From the NCBI RefSeq assembly GCF_017104715.1, contig NZ_JAAGPI010000023.1, forward strand, positions 93,938 to 157,937: a stretch of DNA of 64,000 nucleotides, given 5' to 3'. Under the pieces are notes generated by a model. That model worked only from the letters and a program-made list of their open reading frames with translations, ran no database searches and had not been told where the DNA came from. The position numbers were made by a program, and so were the translations under genes. Below are positions 42,876-51,826 of this stretch, in pieces (within the stretch, counting starts at the first letter, position 1; each line of letters begins with the position of its first letter). The stretch comes from Burkholderia sp. Ac-20365. Its GTDB lineage: Bacteria; Pseudomonadota; Gammaproteobacteria; Burkholderiales; Burkholderiaceae.

Positions 42876-44156
42876 TTACACGGCCTTGATGTTGATCGTG
42901 CGCGGCTCCGTCGCCGTGCTGTCGATATGCGCAGCAACGCGTCGCGCATACCAGTCGCTGAACTTCTCGACCAGCCCTTCCGTGAACGGCGAGTACGGAC
43001 CGGGCTCGTATGCGCTGCTCGTCGCACCACGCTGCGAGTACTCGACAAGCGCACGGTCCTGATCGTTGGTCGCATTCCACACGGCCGTCAGATTGGCCAC
43101 GTCGTAATCGACGCCTTCCACCGCGTCCTTGTGCACGAGCCATTTCGTGCGCACCAGCGTTTCGCCCGCGGAAAGCGGAATCACCGAGAACGTCACGATG
43201 TGATCGCTCATGAAGTGATGCCACGAATTCGGCTGCGTCCAGAACGACAGGCCGCCCAGATCCGCGCGTTCGAATTCGCCCAGCAGTTTCTTCGACGCAA
43301 CCTTCGCATCGAGCGTCTGCGATTCGCCGCTGCGATCGAGCGGCAAACGCTGCGTGCGGAAACCCGTCACATCCGACAACCGGTCGATTTCAACCGACGG
43401 CAGATCCATCTCTTCCCATTGCTTCGCGCGCTCGATGCAGGTGCGCTCGAATGCGTCCATGTCATCGGCATTCGCCGGTGAACGCTGATAGCCGAAGCCG
43501 TATTCATAGAGCGAAATGGTCAGCTCGGGATGGTTCGCGACGCAGTGGTAGCACTCGCGGTTGTTCTCCATCGTGAGCTTCCAGTTGCCCTTTTCGATGA
43601 TGTCGATCTGTGCGGCGATCTTGCAGTTCGGCAGATCATGCGGCAGCAGATACGGCTCCATCGCGGCACGCATCACAGCGAAATCGACAGGCGGCTGTTC
43701 CGCGAGGCAAACGAAAATCAGACCCGCGAGGTTCTCGACATGCACGCTCTTCAGGCTATGCTTGCAACGGTCGAACTCGTCGCCCATGTGCTCGGCGAAC
43801 ATCAGGTCGCCCGACAGGTTGTAGGTCCAGCTGTGATACGGGCAAACGATGTTACCGACAGAACCCTTGTCCTCGTTGCACAGGCGCGCGCCGCGATGGC
43901 GGCAGACGTTGTGGAATGCGCGCACCTGCATGTCGTCGTCGCGCACGATCAGGATCGAATCGTGGCCCAGTTCGATGGTGACGTAATCTCCCGGTTCCGG
44001 AACATCCGGCTCGACGGCGACCTGAATCCAGTGCTGGCGGAAAATTGCGTCCATATCGAGCGCGAAAATGTCTTCGCTCACGTAAAACGGTGCTTCGAGG
44101 CTGTAACCCTTCTTGCGCCGATCGACCAGCGCGCGAATGTCTGCCGATACTTTCAT
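42876..44156 (-). CDS. gbcA: Glycine betaine monooxygenase oxygenase subunit GbcA (Rieske)
   Basis: 426 residues from the ATG at 44156 (GGAG 6 nt upstream). Rieske [2Fe-2S] site C85-x-H87 and C105-x2-H108 (CRHRGARL ... CPYHSWTY), then a ring-hydroxylating-type catalytic domain with the mononuclear iron ligands in WKLTMENNRECYHCVANHPE. It demethylates glycine betaine to dimethylglycine, releasing formaldehyde. It works with GbcB, 51 bp downstream. The overall plan and the neighbours dgcAB and etfAB leave little doubt. Confidence 0.93.
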   Translation of the reverse strand: MKVSADIRALVDRRKKGYSLEAPFYVSEDIFALDMDAIFRQHWIQVAVEPDVPEPGDYVTIELGHDSILIVRDDDMQVRAFHNVCRHRGARLCNEDKGSVGNIVCPYHSWTYNLSGDLMFAEHMGDEFDRCKHSLKSVHVENLAGLIFVCLAEQPPVDFAVMRAAMEPYLLPHDLPNCKIAAQIDIIEKGNWKLTMENNRECYHCVANHPELTISLYEYGFGYQRSPANADDMDAFERTCIERAKQWEEMDLPSVEIDRLSDVTGFRTQRLPLDRSGESQTLDAKVASKKLLGEFERADLGGLSFWTQPNSWHHFMSDHIVTFSVIPLSAGETLVRTKWLVHKDAVEGVDYDVANLTAVWNATNDQDRALVEYSQRGATSSAYEPGPYSPFTEGLVEKFSDWYARRVAAHIDSTATEPRTINIKAV

Positions 44157-44197
44157 GTGTGCTCCGGATTCCGAGGCCGTGTGGGTGCGGCGCAATA

Positions 44198-44977
44198 TCA
44201 GTAATCGATGAGTTGATGCTCGCGCAAATAGCCGAGTATCACTTGTGCTTTTTCGACCGAAGTCCCTTCAATTACGACGCTGCCGCCGCGGCTTTCCGTG
44301 GTCGTCGCGGACAGCATGCGGGCATGCCCCGAGCGCTTCTCGGCGGCGGCAAGGCGCACCGGCTTGCGCGTGACGGGCGCGAGCGTCCATTGCGCGGCTT
44401 CGGCATCGGCGGCTACCTCCACGCGCTGCGGCTGGACGGAACCTGCGCGCAGGCGCGCGTAAGCGTAGCGCGGCGTGACGGTCGCGAGCGGATGCACGGC
44501 GACGACTGCGGGCAGCGCCACTTCCACGCGGCGGCGCACGCCTTTCGGCAGGAATTGCCGCACCGTTGCGCGGCCGCCCGCTACCGTGACGTCGACCGCC
44601 GTGCCGACGAGCGGCACGCGCAGCGCGTCCGCGAGACGGTACGGCAGCATGCCGCTGTCGAACGCGCCTTCCGCGCACGTGCCCGTCAGCACGAGGTCAT
44701 AACCTTTCAGACGGCCTGCAAGCAGACCGACGGCATCGCCGTTTTCGCTGCACGTCAGCACTTCGACGCGTTCTGCGCCAAGCGCCAGGTACTCTTCGAG
44801 TGCGGGATTACCCGGATCGCCCGCATGCAGCACGTCGAGCCGCGCCGCGTTCTGGCTCGACAGCTGGCGGCCGATTTCGAGCGCAGCGGCATCGTTGCGG
44901 CTATAGCGTGCGACACCGCTGACCGGATGCTTGCCGACCGACACCAGTACCGCGATTTTTTCAAGCTTGCCGTTCAT
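44198..44977 (-). CDS. etfB: Electron transfer flavoprotein beta subunit, betaine-operon type
   Basis: 259 residues beginning MNGKLEKIAVLVSVGKHPVSGVARYSRNDAAALEIG. The EtfB fold is visible in AALEIGRQLSSQ, VLTGTCAEGAFDSGMLPYRLADALRVPLVG and RRVEVALPAVVAVHPLATVTPRYA, where LPAVVAVHPL resembles the EtfB P-A-V-V motif. Its start overlaps the stop of etfA (ATGA), giving coupled translation. It likely accepts electrons from the dimethylglycine dehydrogenase complex. Confidence 0.86.
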   Translation of the reverse strand: MNGKLEKIAVLVSVGKHPVSGVARYSRNDAAALEIGRQLSSQNAARLDVLHAGDPGNPALEEYLALGAERVEVLTCSENGDAVGLLAGRLKGYDLVLTGTCAEGAFDSGMLPYRLADALRVPLVGTAVDVTVAGGRATVRQFLPKGVRRRVEVALPAVVAVHPLATVTPRYAYARLRAGSVQPQRVEVAADAEAAQWTLAPVTRKPVRLAAAEKRSGHARMLSATTTESRGGSVVIEGTSVEKAQVILGYLREHQLIDY

Positions 44978-46152
44978 GCCGCGACTCCTTCGACGAACTG
45001 GTTCACGACAGGCGCAGCCGCAGCCGGACGACCGGAACGCGCGCGATTGATTTCGTCGATCAGCGACGCGATGGTCGCCTGCGTATCGCCGATGATCGTC
45101 AGATTCGCGCGCTTGACGATGGGCGCGCTGCCGTCCAGGTTCACGGCGATCACGTGGCGGCAATCCTTGATGCCCTGCAAGTGCTGCACGGCGCCCGAAA
45201 TACCGAACGCGATATAGACGCTCGCCTCGACGGTCTTGCCCGTCGCGCCGATCTGCTTGTCGCGGGTGAACATGCCGTTGTCGACGGCGACGCGACTTGC
45301 GCCGATCGCCGCGCCAAAGGTGCTGGCGAGCTTTTCGAAGGTCGCCACGTCCGTCACACCATTACCCGCCGACACGATGAAGTCCGCTTCTTCCAGTGCG
45401 ACTTGTGCGGCGTCGATTTCCTCGATGCCGAGATCGCGGTAGACGCTATTCGGCGTCTCGTTCGTTTGCGCGAATGCAGTGAGTTCGACATGCTCGCCCG
45501 CGCCGACGAACGGCAGGCGCGTGTCGACTGCGCCTGCAGCGAGCAGAACGACATCAGGCAGCGCACGCGTTGCGTAAGCCTTCTTCGCCTGTGCGTAAGT
45601 CGACACGTTATGAGCGTCGATCTGCACGACATGTGTCGCGATGCTCGCACCTGCCAGCGCCGCATAGCGACGACCGAGATCGCCATCGCCCGTTGCGTTA
45701 TCGGGCATGAAGATATGCGCAGGCGCAAGCTGCGCAACACACGCAGCGACGGCCTGCACCTCGCGTTCTGGCGCGAACGTGCGGCGGTCGAACGACGGCA
45801 GTTCGATCACCTTGTCCGCGCCGAGCGCAGCGGCGTCGTCCTTCAGTTCGCCGAGCACGAGCAGCGCGACTTGCGTGCCTGCATCCGCGATCAGCGCGGC
45901 AGCAGCGAGCGCCTGACGTGCATGATCGTCGAGACCGCCTCGGTCGCTGTGCGCAACCACGAGCAAGGTGCGTTGCGGCGTCTGTGTCGTGCGCAGCGTT
46001 TTGGCTGCGGCATGGCCGTGCGCGCCAGCATGCAGCGCGTGATCATTCGATGCGCCCTCGACATGCTCCGCACCGAGCGTGATGCGCTTCAGCCCTGCTG
46101 CCGTGATGACGAACGGCCGGCGCGGATCGATACGTTTGATGTTCGTATTCAT
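44974..46152 (-). CDS. etfA: Electron transfer flavoprotein alpha subunit, long form
   Basis: 392 residues, longer than the usual roughly 310 for EtfA/FixB. An N-terminal extension of about 60 residues (MNTNIKRIDPRRPFVITAAGLKRITLGAEHVEGAS, then an Ala/His-rich linker NDHALHAGAHGHAAAK) precedes the ETF domain. The C-terminal FAD site is VDNGMFTRDKQIGATGKTVEASVYIAFGISGAVQHLQGIKD. It is cotranscribed between dgcB and etfB. ETF passes electrons to the quinone pool via an ETF:quinone oxidoreductase or DgcB. Confidence 0.87.
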   Translation of the reverse strand: MNTNIKRIDPRRPFVITAAGLKRITLGAEHVEGASNDHALHAGAHGHAAAKTLRTTQTPQRTLLVVAHSDRGGLDDHARQALAAAALIADAGTQVALLVLGELKDDAAALGADKVIELPSFDRRTFAPEREVQAVAACVAQLAPAHIFMPDNATGDGDLGRRYAALAGASIATHVVQIDAHNVSTYAQAKKAYATRALPDVVLLAAGAVDTRLPFVGAGEHVELTAFAQTNETPNSVYRDLGIEEIDAAQVALEEADFIVSAGNGVTDVATFEKLASTFGAAIGASRVAVDNGMFTRDKQIGATGKTVEASVYIAFGISGAVQHLQGIKDCRHVIAVNLDGSAPIVKRANLTIIGDTQATIASLIDEINRARSGRPAAAAPVVNQFVEGVAA

Positions 46153-46155
46153 CGT

Positions 46156-48075
46156 TCACTCCAGCGCAGCGGCAACGAGTTCAGCCACATCGAGCACCTC
46201 GGGACGCGGACCCACCACACCCTCGAGCATCGCCGTGCAGTTCGGGCAACCCACGGCCACGACATCGGCGTTGATCGCGCGCGCATCGTTGATGCGGATA
46301 TCGGGAATGCGCTGCTTGCCGGGAATATCCGTCAGCGGCGCACCGCCGCCACCGCCGCAGCAACGGCCACGCTTGCCATGACGCTCCATCTCGACGACCT
46401 TGATACCGATCGTCTTCAGCAACTGGCGCGGCGCTTCCGTTTCACCGTTATAGCGCCCCAGATAGCAGGGATCGTGATACGTGATCGTCTTGTCGTTGAA
46501 TGCCGCGACGGCTTTCGGCGACAGCTTGCCGCTCGCGACGAGTTCCGCGAGGAACGTCGTGTGATGCAGCACTTCGTAACGGCCGCCAAGCGCGCGGTAT
46601 TCGTTGCGCAGGCTGTGCATCACGTGCGGATCGGCGGTGACGATGCGCTTGAAATTCAGCGTCGACAGCGTGCCCATCATCTGCTTTGCCATGCGCTGGA
46701 ACGTGGCTTCATCGCCGAGACGGCGCGCGACGTCGCCGGTATCCGTCTCTTGCGAGCCGAGCACCGCGTACTTCACGCCAGCCTTGTTCAACACCTTGAC
46801 GAGCGAGCGCAACGTGCGCTGATAGCGCATGTCGAATGCGCCTTCGCCGGCGACCAGCAGTACATCGACAGGCTGGCCGGGTTGCGCGACAGGCGAGCTC
46901 AGATCGACCGACCAGTCGTAACGCGCTGCCTTGTCATAGCCGCCCATGGTGCCCGTTTCGCGCAGATTCGCGAGCACTTCGGGGCCTTTGCCCGGCACCG
47001 TGCCGTGCACGAGCGTCTGGTTGCGGCGCATGTCGACAATTGCATCCACGTGCTCGATCAGCATCGGGCATTCGTGCACACAGGCGCGGCAGGTCGTGCA
47101 TGACCACACCGTATCGGCTTCGATCAGGCTCGAGATAATCGGACGCTGCGGCTCGCCGCCATGCTGGCCGACCTTGATGCCAGGCGTCGGGCTGCCCGCA
47201 TACGCGGCATCCGTGCCACCCACCATGCCCGTCACAAGATCCTGAATCAGCTTCTTCGGATTCAGCGGTTGACCAGCAGCAAACGCGGGACAGGCCGCTT
47301 CGCACTTGCCGCACTGCACGCACGCATCGAAGCTCAGCAACTGGTTCCAGCGGAATTCGACAGGCTTGCCGACGCCGTATTCGTTCTGTTCGAGCACGGG
47401 CGCTTTCAGTGCCGTCGGCGGAACGGCCGCCTCGCGACGCACATCGCCTTCCGCCGCAAAACGCTCCTGACGCGGATGGAATGCGAGATGCAGCAGACCT
47501 GCCAGCGCATGCTTCATCGGGCCGCCACGCGCCGCGCCAAACGTCATCGCGAAGGCGCCCGTTGCGATCAGCAGCGCGAAAATGACAGCCAGACCCGCCG
47601 ACATCGCCGAAGCCGGCAACAGCGTGTACAGCAGCAATCCAAGCGCGAACGAACCAAGCAACCAGGGCAGCGTATTCCACGGACCGCGCGACAGACGCGC
47701 AGGCACATCCTTCGCTGCGCGGCGACGCCATACGAACACGGCGCCCACCAGCATGATCAACGCGGCCAGGAAAATCAGCCGGTCGAGCCACGGCGAGTAA
47801 ATCGCGAGACCGTAGTTGATGAACACCAGCGCGAACGCTGCAATGGCACCGCCCGCCGTCGCGACGTGCGTCTTCGCGATGTACGGATCGCGCGCCACGA
47901 CATGGTGCAGATCGACGAAATAGCGCTTCGGGATGGTCAGCAGATTGGTCCAGCCGAATGCGCCGGCCGCCGTTGCCCGTCCGAGACGCCAGTAAGCCGC
48001 CCGTTTTGCGACCGCGAACGCAAGGCCGGCGACCGATATCCACAACAACGCGGTGATGAGAAACGCCGGGCTCAT
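46156..48075 (-). CDS. dgcB: Dimethylglycine demethylation iron-sulfur membrane protein DgcB
   Basis: 639 residues. Six membrane segments in the N-terminal 200 residues, two [4Fe-4S] sites (CVQCGKCEAACP and CTTCRACVHECP), then two CCG-type domains (TYHDPCYLGRYN, GRCCGGGGGAPL, VGCPNCTAML) of the heterodisulfide-reductase-like family. It channels electrons from DgcA and ETF to membrane quinone. It is 2 bp downstream of dgcA and 3 bp upstream of etfA. Confidence 0.93.
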   Translation of the reverse strand: MSPAFLITALLWISVAGLAFAVAKRAAYWRLGRATAAGAFGWTNLLTIPKRYFVDLHHVVARDPYIAKTHVATAGGAIAAFALVFINYGLAIYSPWLDRLIFLAALIMLVGAVFVWRRRAAKDVPARLSRGPWNTLPWLLGSFALGLLLYTLLPASAMSAGLAVIFALLIATGAFAMTFGAARGGPMKHALAGLLHLAFHPRQERFAAEGDVRREAAVPPTALKAPVLEQNEYGVGKPVEFRWNQLLSFDACVQCGKCEAACPAFAAGQPLNPKKLIQDLVTGMVGGTDAAYAGSPTPGIKVGQHGGEPQRPIISSLIEADTVWSCTTCRACVHECPMLIEHVDAIVDMRRNQTLVHGTVPGKGPEVLANLRETGTMGGYDKAARYDWSVDLSSPVAQPGQPVDVLLVAGEGAFDMRYQRTLRSLVKVLNKAGVKYAVLGSQETDTGDVARRLGDEATFQRMAKQMMGTLSTLNFKRIVTADPHVMHSLRNEYRALGGRYEVLHHTTFLAELVASGKLSPKAVAAFNDKTITYHDPCYLGRYNGETEAPRQLLKTIGIKVVEMERHGKRGRCCGGGGGAPLTDIPGKQRIPDIRINDARAINADVVAVGCPNCTAMLEGVVGPRPEVLDVAELVAAALE

Positions 48076-48077
48076 CG

Positions 48078-50141
48078 TCAGAAGTCCTTGCAGAGACGCA
48101 GCGCGTCATAGATCGCGCCGTGAATGTTGTGCATCGAAATGCAGTCGCCGACACGGAACAGCAGGAAGCGTCCATTGCCGAGTTCTTCGGAGAGCGACGG
48201 CTGCGGCTCGGAAGCAAACAGCTTGTGCACATCGACCTGACCGCGATTCACCGATTCCGGCTTGAGCTTCCAGTACAGCGCGTCATTCGGCGTGCTGCCG
48301 TTTTCGATGATGACCTGATCGACCGCGCGCTCTTCCTGTTCTTCCGTGTACTCGTTGCGGATCACGGCGATCTTCTTGCCGTCTTCCTCGTACACACGGT
48401 CGAGCCAGTAGTTCGGCGTGTGGATCACGCCTTGCGCATAGAGACGTCGATAGAAAATCGGGAACGTGGTGCCGCCAACGTCGTCGGCCACTTTCACGTC
48501 GGGCGTCACGATCTCGACCTTCGAGCCGCGGCTCGCGATAAAGTCGGCCACGCCCGCGCCAGCATGCGTGCTCACGCCGTCATACACGAGCACGTTCTGT
48601 TTCGGCTCGACCTTGCCCGACAGGATGTCCCAGGAACTCACGGCGAGGCCTTCGTCGACGCCCCATGCCGGCACCTGATGCGTGAAGCTCGTACCACCCG
48701 TGGCAAGCACGATGATGTCCGGCTTCTCGGCGAGAATCATCTTCTCGTCGGCTTCGACGCCCAGACGCCGGTCGACGCCAAGACGCTTCGTTTCCATATC
48801 GAACCAGCGCACGATGCCCGCCATCTGCTCACGTTGCGGCGCCTTCGCGGCCAGCATGATCTGACCGCCAACGGCGTCGCTCTTCTCGAACAGCACGACA
48901 TCGTGACCGCGTGAGCGCGCGACACGCGCTGCTTCCAGTCCCGCCGGACCCGCGCCGACCACGACCACCTTGCGGCGCGGCCCACGCGTTTTCTCGATCA
49001 CATGCGGCATCGTCGCTTCGCGAGAAGTCGCTGCGTTCTGCACGCACAGCACATCGAGACCGTTGTACTGGCGGTCGATACAGTAGTTCGCGCCAACGCA
49101 CTGCTTGATTTCGTCTTCGCGGCCATCGCGGATCTTGATGACCATATGCGGATCGGCGATCTGCGCGCGCGTCATGCCGACGAGATCGACCATGCCGCTG
49201 GCGAGCAGACGTTCGGCCTGCCCTGCATCGCGAATGCTTTGCGCGTGCATCACGGGCAGCTTTACGACCGACTTGATGCCTGCCGCGAGGTGCACGAACG
49301 GCTCGGGCGGCAGCGCCATCGGCGGCATGCAGTTGGCGAGCGTGTTGTGCGTATCTGCACCCGAACCAATCACGCCGATGTAATCGATCAAACCGGATTC
49401 CGACATCGCCTGCGCGATTTCCTTCAGTTGCTCGTGATTGAGCCCGTCTTCATGAAACTCATCGCCGCACATGCGCAGGCCGACGCAAAAGTCCTTGCCC
49501 ACAGCTTCACGCACGGCCGTCAACACTTCGACGCCGAAACGCAGACGGTTTTCGAGCGAGCCGCCCCATTCGTCGTTACGGAAATTCGTGCGCGGGCTCC
49601 AGAACTGATCGATCAGATGCTGGTGCGCAGCCGAAATTTCGATGCCGTCCATGCCCGCGTCTTTCACGCGCTTCGCAGCTGCTGCAAAGTCGCTGATGAT
49701 GCGGCGGATTTCTTCGATTTCGATGATCTTTGCGTTACCGCGATGCACCGGTTCGCGCACGCCGGAAGGCGTCATCAGATGCGGCCAGTGCTCGCCATGA
49801 AACGCCGAGCGGCGGCCCATGTGCGTTGCCTGAATCATGATCTTCGCGCCATGCCGATGCATCGCTTCGGCAAGACGCGACAGCGGATCGATGATCTTGT
49901 CCGTCGACAGGTTGACGGACTTCCACCAGCCCTGAGGACTATCGATCGACACCGGGCTCGAGCCGCCGCATACGGCGAGGCCCACACCGCCCTTGGCCTT
50001 TTCCTCGTAGTAGCGGATATAGCGGTCGCCGGGCAAGCCACCCGGTTCGGCATATACCTCGGCATGTGCCGTGCTGACGATGCGGTTGCGCAGCGTCAAC
50101 TGATTGAGCGTCAAAGGCTTGAACAGATTGGGGTAACGCAT
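48078..50141 (-). CDS. dgcA: Dimethylglycine demethylase DgcA (FMN, Fe-S, FAD)
   Basis: 687 residues of the trimethylamine dehydrogenase/2,4-dienoyl-CoA reductase family. N-terminal old-yellow-enzyme TIM barrel (FKPLTLNQLTLRNRIVSTAHAEVYAEPG ... AAHQHLIDQFWSPRTNFRNDEWGGS), a [4Fe-4S] cluster with Cys in IKQCVGANYCIDRQ and LCVQNAATS, and a C-terminal FAD/NAD domain (VVVVGAGPAGLEAARVARSRGHDVVLFEKSDAVGG). It oxidatively demethylates dimethylglycine to sarcosine. Placement with dgcB, etfAB and gbcAB confirms the assignment. Confidence 0.93.
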   Translation of the reverse strand: MRYPNLFKPLTLNQLTLRNRIVSTAHAEVYAEPGGLPGDRYIRYYEEKAKGGVGLAVCGGSSPVSIDSPQGWWKSVNLSTDKIIDPLSRLAEAMHRHGAKIMIQATHMGRRSAFHGEHWPHLMTPSGVREPVHRGNAKIIEIEEIRRIISDFAAAAKRVKDAGMDGIEISAAHQHLIDQFWSPRTNFRNDEWGGSLENRLRFGVEVLTAVREAVGKDFCVGLRMCGDEFHEDGLNHEQLKEIAQAMSESGLIDYIGVIGSGADTHNTLANCMPPMALPPEPFVHLAAGIKSVVKLPVMHAQSIRDAGQAERLLASGMVDLVGMTRAQIADPHMVIKIRDGREDEIKQCVGANYCIDRQYNGLDVLCVQNAATSREATMPHVIEKTRGPRRKVVVVGAGPAGLEAARVARSRGHDVVLFEKSDAVGGQIMLAAKAPQREQMAGIVRWFDMETKRLGVDRRLGVEADEKMILAEKPDIIVLATGGTSFTHQVPAWGVDEGLAVSSWDILSGKVEPKQNVLVYDGVSTHAGAGVADFIASRGSKVEIVTPDVKVADDVGGTTFPIFYRRLYAQGVIHTPNYWLDRVYEEDGKKIAVIRNEYTEEQEERAVDQVIIENGSTPNDALYWKLKPESVNRGQVDVHKLFASEPQPSLSEELGNGRFLLFRVGDCISMHNIHGAIYDALRLCKDF

Positions 50142-50235
50142 TGCGGGCGACCTCGGGCGGGTTCGATTCAGTCTGTTGTTTCAGTCACGCAGCCGGCGCT
50201 GTTTTTCAGCGCACCGCCGCGTGTCTGTACTTCTT

Positions 50236-50781
50236 TCATGCAGCAAGCGGAGATACTTCGAATACACAGTGATCGTGCTGATGGTTGTGATGTTCGCCCG
50301 CGCACTGTGCTTCTTTCGACTGACTGCGCGGCGCATTCTTGCCGCCTTCCGTCGTGTCGTTGACCCAGTCCATTGCGCCTGCGAACCAGCCCGCGAACAT
50401 GTAGCAAAGCTTGCCGCTCTTCTCCGGCTGCTGAAGCACGAACGACGAATAGCGCAGTTCGATCTTCGCGTGCGCCGTCGCCGGGTCGGCTTCGATGATC
50501 TTGAACAGACCCCAGCCGCGCTGCGACAGACGGTTCAGGTAGTGCTCGAACACGGCCATGCCGCTGATGCCGTGCTGCTTCGCTTCCTTGTCGCACCAGT
50601 AATAAGCGGACTTGTAGCCGGCCTTATAGAGAATCTCGGCATACGCTTCGACGCCGAGTGCTTCTTCGACAGCAGCGTGGTTGTTCGTGAAGAAATGGCG
50701 CGGCACGTACAGCATCGGCAGCGCGTCAGTGGTCCAGACACCCGTATTCGGATCGACGTCGATGGGCAGTTGCGGTTGCAT
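50236..50781 (-). CDS. DUF5943 (V4R-like) protein with a His-rich tail
   Basis: 181 residues, soluble, no signal. It starts MQPQLPIDVDPNTGVWTTDALPMLYVPRHFFTNNHAAVEEALG; the body has YAEILYKAGYKSAYYWCDKEAKQHG and RGWGLFKIIEADPATAHAKIELRYSSFVLQQP, resembling 4-vinyl-reductase-like small-molecule-binding domains. The C-terminal tail contains QCAGEHHNHQHDHCVFE, a Cys/His-rich metal-binding-like patch. It is conserved beside dgcA in betaine operons, where its task is not known to me. It sits between the dipeptidase and dgcA in one operon. Confidence 0.8.
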   Translation of the reverse strand: MQPQLPIDVDPNTGVWTTDALPMLYVPRHFFTNNHAAVEEALGVEAYAEILYKAGYKSAYYWCDKEAKQHGISGMAVFEHYLNRLSQRGWGLFKIIEADPATAHAKIELRYSSFVLQQPEKSGKLCYMFAGWFAGAMDWVNDTTEGGKNAPRSQSKEAQCAGEHHNHQHDHCVFEVSPLAA

Positions 50782-50811
50782 TGCAGGTTCCTTTGTTCTC
50801 TCAGGTGTCTA

Positions 50812-51783
50812 TCAGCCGTTCCAGACTTCGCCGAATACGCGCAGCCAGTTCTCGCCCATGACTTTCTTGATGCGCGATTCGCTCCAGCCAGCCTTTTCCA
50901 TCGCGGCCGTCAGGTTCGGGAATTCGCCGATCGTGCGGATGCCTTCGGGGTTCACGACCTTGCCGAAATTCGTCAGGCGGCGATAGCGGCCCTTGTCGTG
51001 CGTGATCCAGTCGAAGAACTCAGTCGAATAACCTTGCGTGAAGTCGGTGCCGATACCGACCTTGTCTTCGCCAATTACGTCGATCACGTATTCGATCGCT
51101 TCCAGATAGTCTTCGACAGTCGCGTCCGGGCCGCGCTTGAGGAACGGCGCGAACATCGTGACGCCGACAAAGCCATTTGCATCGGCGATCTCTTTCAGCT
51201 GTTCGTCGCTCTTGTTGCGCGGATGCTCTTTCAGACCCGACGGGCAGCAGTGCGAGTACGTAACGGGTTTCTTCGAGCAGGCGATCGCATCGGAAGACGT
51301 TTTGCCGCCGACGTGCGACAGGTCGACCATGATGCCGACGCGATTCATTTCCTGAATCACTTCGCGGCCATAACCGGAAAGACCGCCGTCCGGTTCATAA
51401 CAGCCGGTGCCGACGAGGTTCTGCGTGTTGTAGCAAAGCTGCACCACGTTCACGCCGAGTTCCTTGAACACTTCGATATAGCCGAGGTTGTCCTCGAACG
51501 CATACGAGTTCTGGAACCCGAAAATGATGCCGGTCTTATTCTCTTTCTTTGCGCGCAGGATGTCGTCCGTCGTGCGCACCAGCGTGAGAATCTCGCTGTA
51601 TTCGCGGATCTGCTGCTTCATTTCCGCGATGTTGTCGATGGTCTTCTGGAAGTCTTCCCACACGGAAACCGTGCAATTGACGGCCGTGACGCCGCCCTTT
51701 CTCATGTCCTCGAATACCGAGCGCTCGAACTTCGAAATGTTCAGACCGTCGATGATGATGCTGCTGTCGTGAAGGGTACTCAT
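50812..51783 (-). CDS. Membrane dipeptidase-family metallohydrolase of the betaine operon
   Basis: 323 residues of the M19 renal dipeptidase family. SSIIIDGLNISKFE holds a region where the canonical H-x-D would be, here changed, so metal ligands may be altered. Later ligands are visible in VDLSHVGGKTSSDAI (H) and THSHC-like PVTYSHCCPSG, and DWITHDKGRY. Start 51783 has GGAG 7 nt upstream. Such a gene accompanies dgcA/DUF5943 in pseudomonads; substrate unknown, possibly a methylated glycine conjugate (inference). Confidence 0.82.
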   Translation of the reverse strand: MSTLHDSSIIIDGLNISKFERSVFEDMRKGGVTAVNCTVSVWEDFQKTIDNIAEMKQQIREYSEILTLVRTTDDILRAKKENKTGIIFGFQNSYAFEDNLGYIEVFKELGVNVVQLCYNTQNLVGTGCYEPDGGLSGYGREVIQEMNRVGIMVDLSHVGGKTSSDAIACSKKPVTYSHCCPSGLKEHPRNKSDEQLKEIADANGFVGVTMFAPFLKRGPDATVEDYLEAIEYVIDVIGEDKVGIGTDFTQGYSTEFFDWITHDKGRYRRLTNFGKVVNPEGIRTIGEFPNLTAAMEKAGWSESRIKKVMGENWLRVFGEVWNG

Positions 51784-51826
51784 GATTGACTCCGTAGCTG
51801 TGGGGCTTTCGTATTGATTGCGCGGC

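Noticed and set aside
42876..44156. GbcA as a choline or stachydrine/carnitine monooxygenase
   Set aside because: The neighbours dgcAB, etfAB, glyA and gbdR point to glycine betaine; related Rieske proteins for carnitine (CntA) come with a different reductase arrangement.
45154..47103. Long + strand open frame of 649 codons opposite etfA/dgcB
   Set aside because: It is antisense to two well-identified genes, has low-complexity Arg/Ala/Asp composition, no start signal and no domain. It arises from GC-rich codon use on the coding strand.
50176..51789. 537-codon + frame opposite the DUF5943 and dipeptidase genes
   Set aside because: Antisense to known genes and without any recognisable motif or ribosome binding site.
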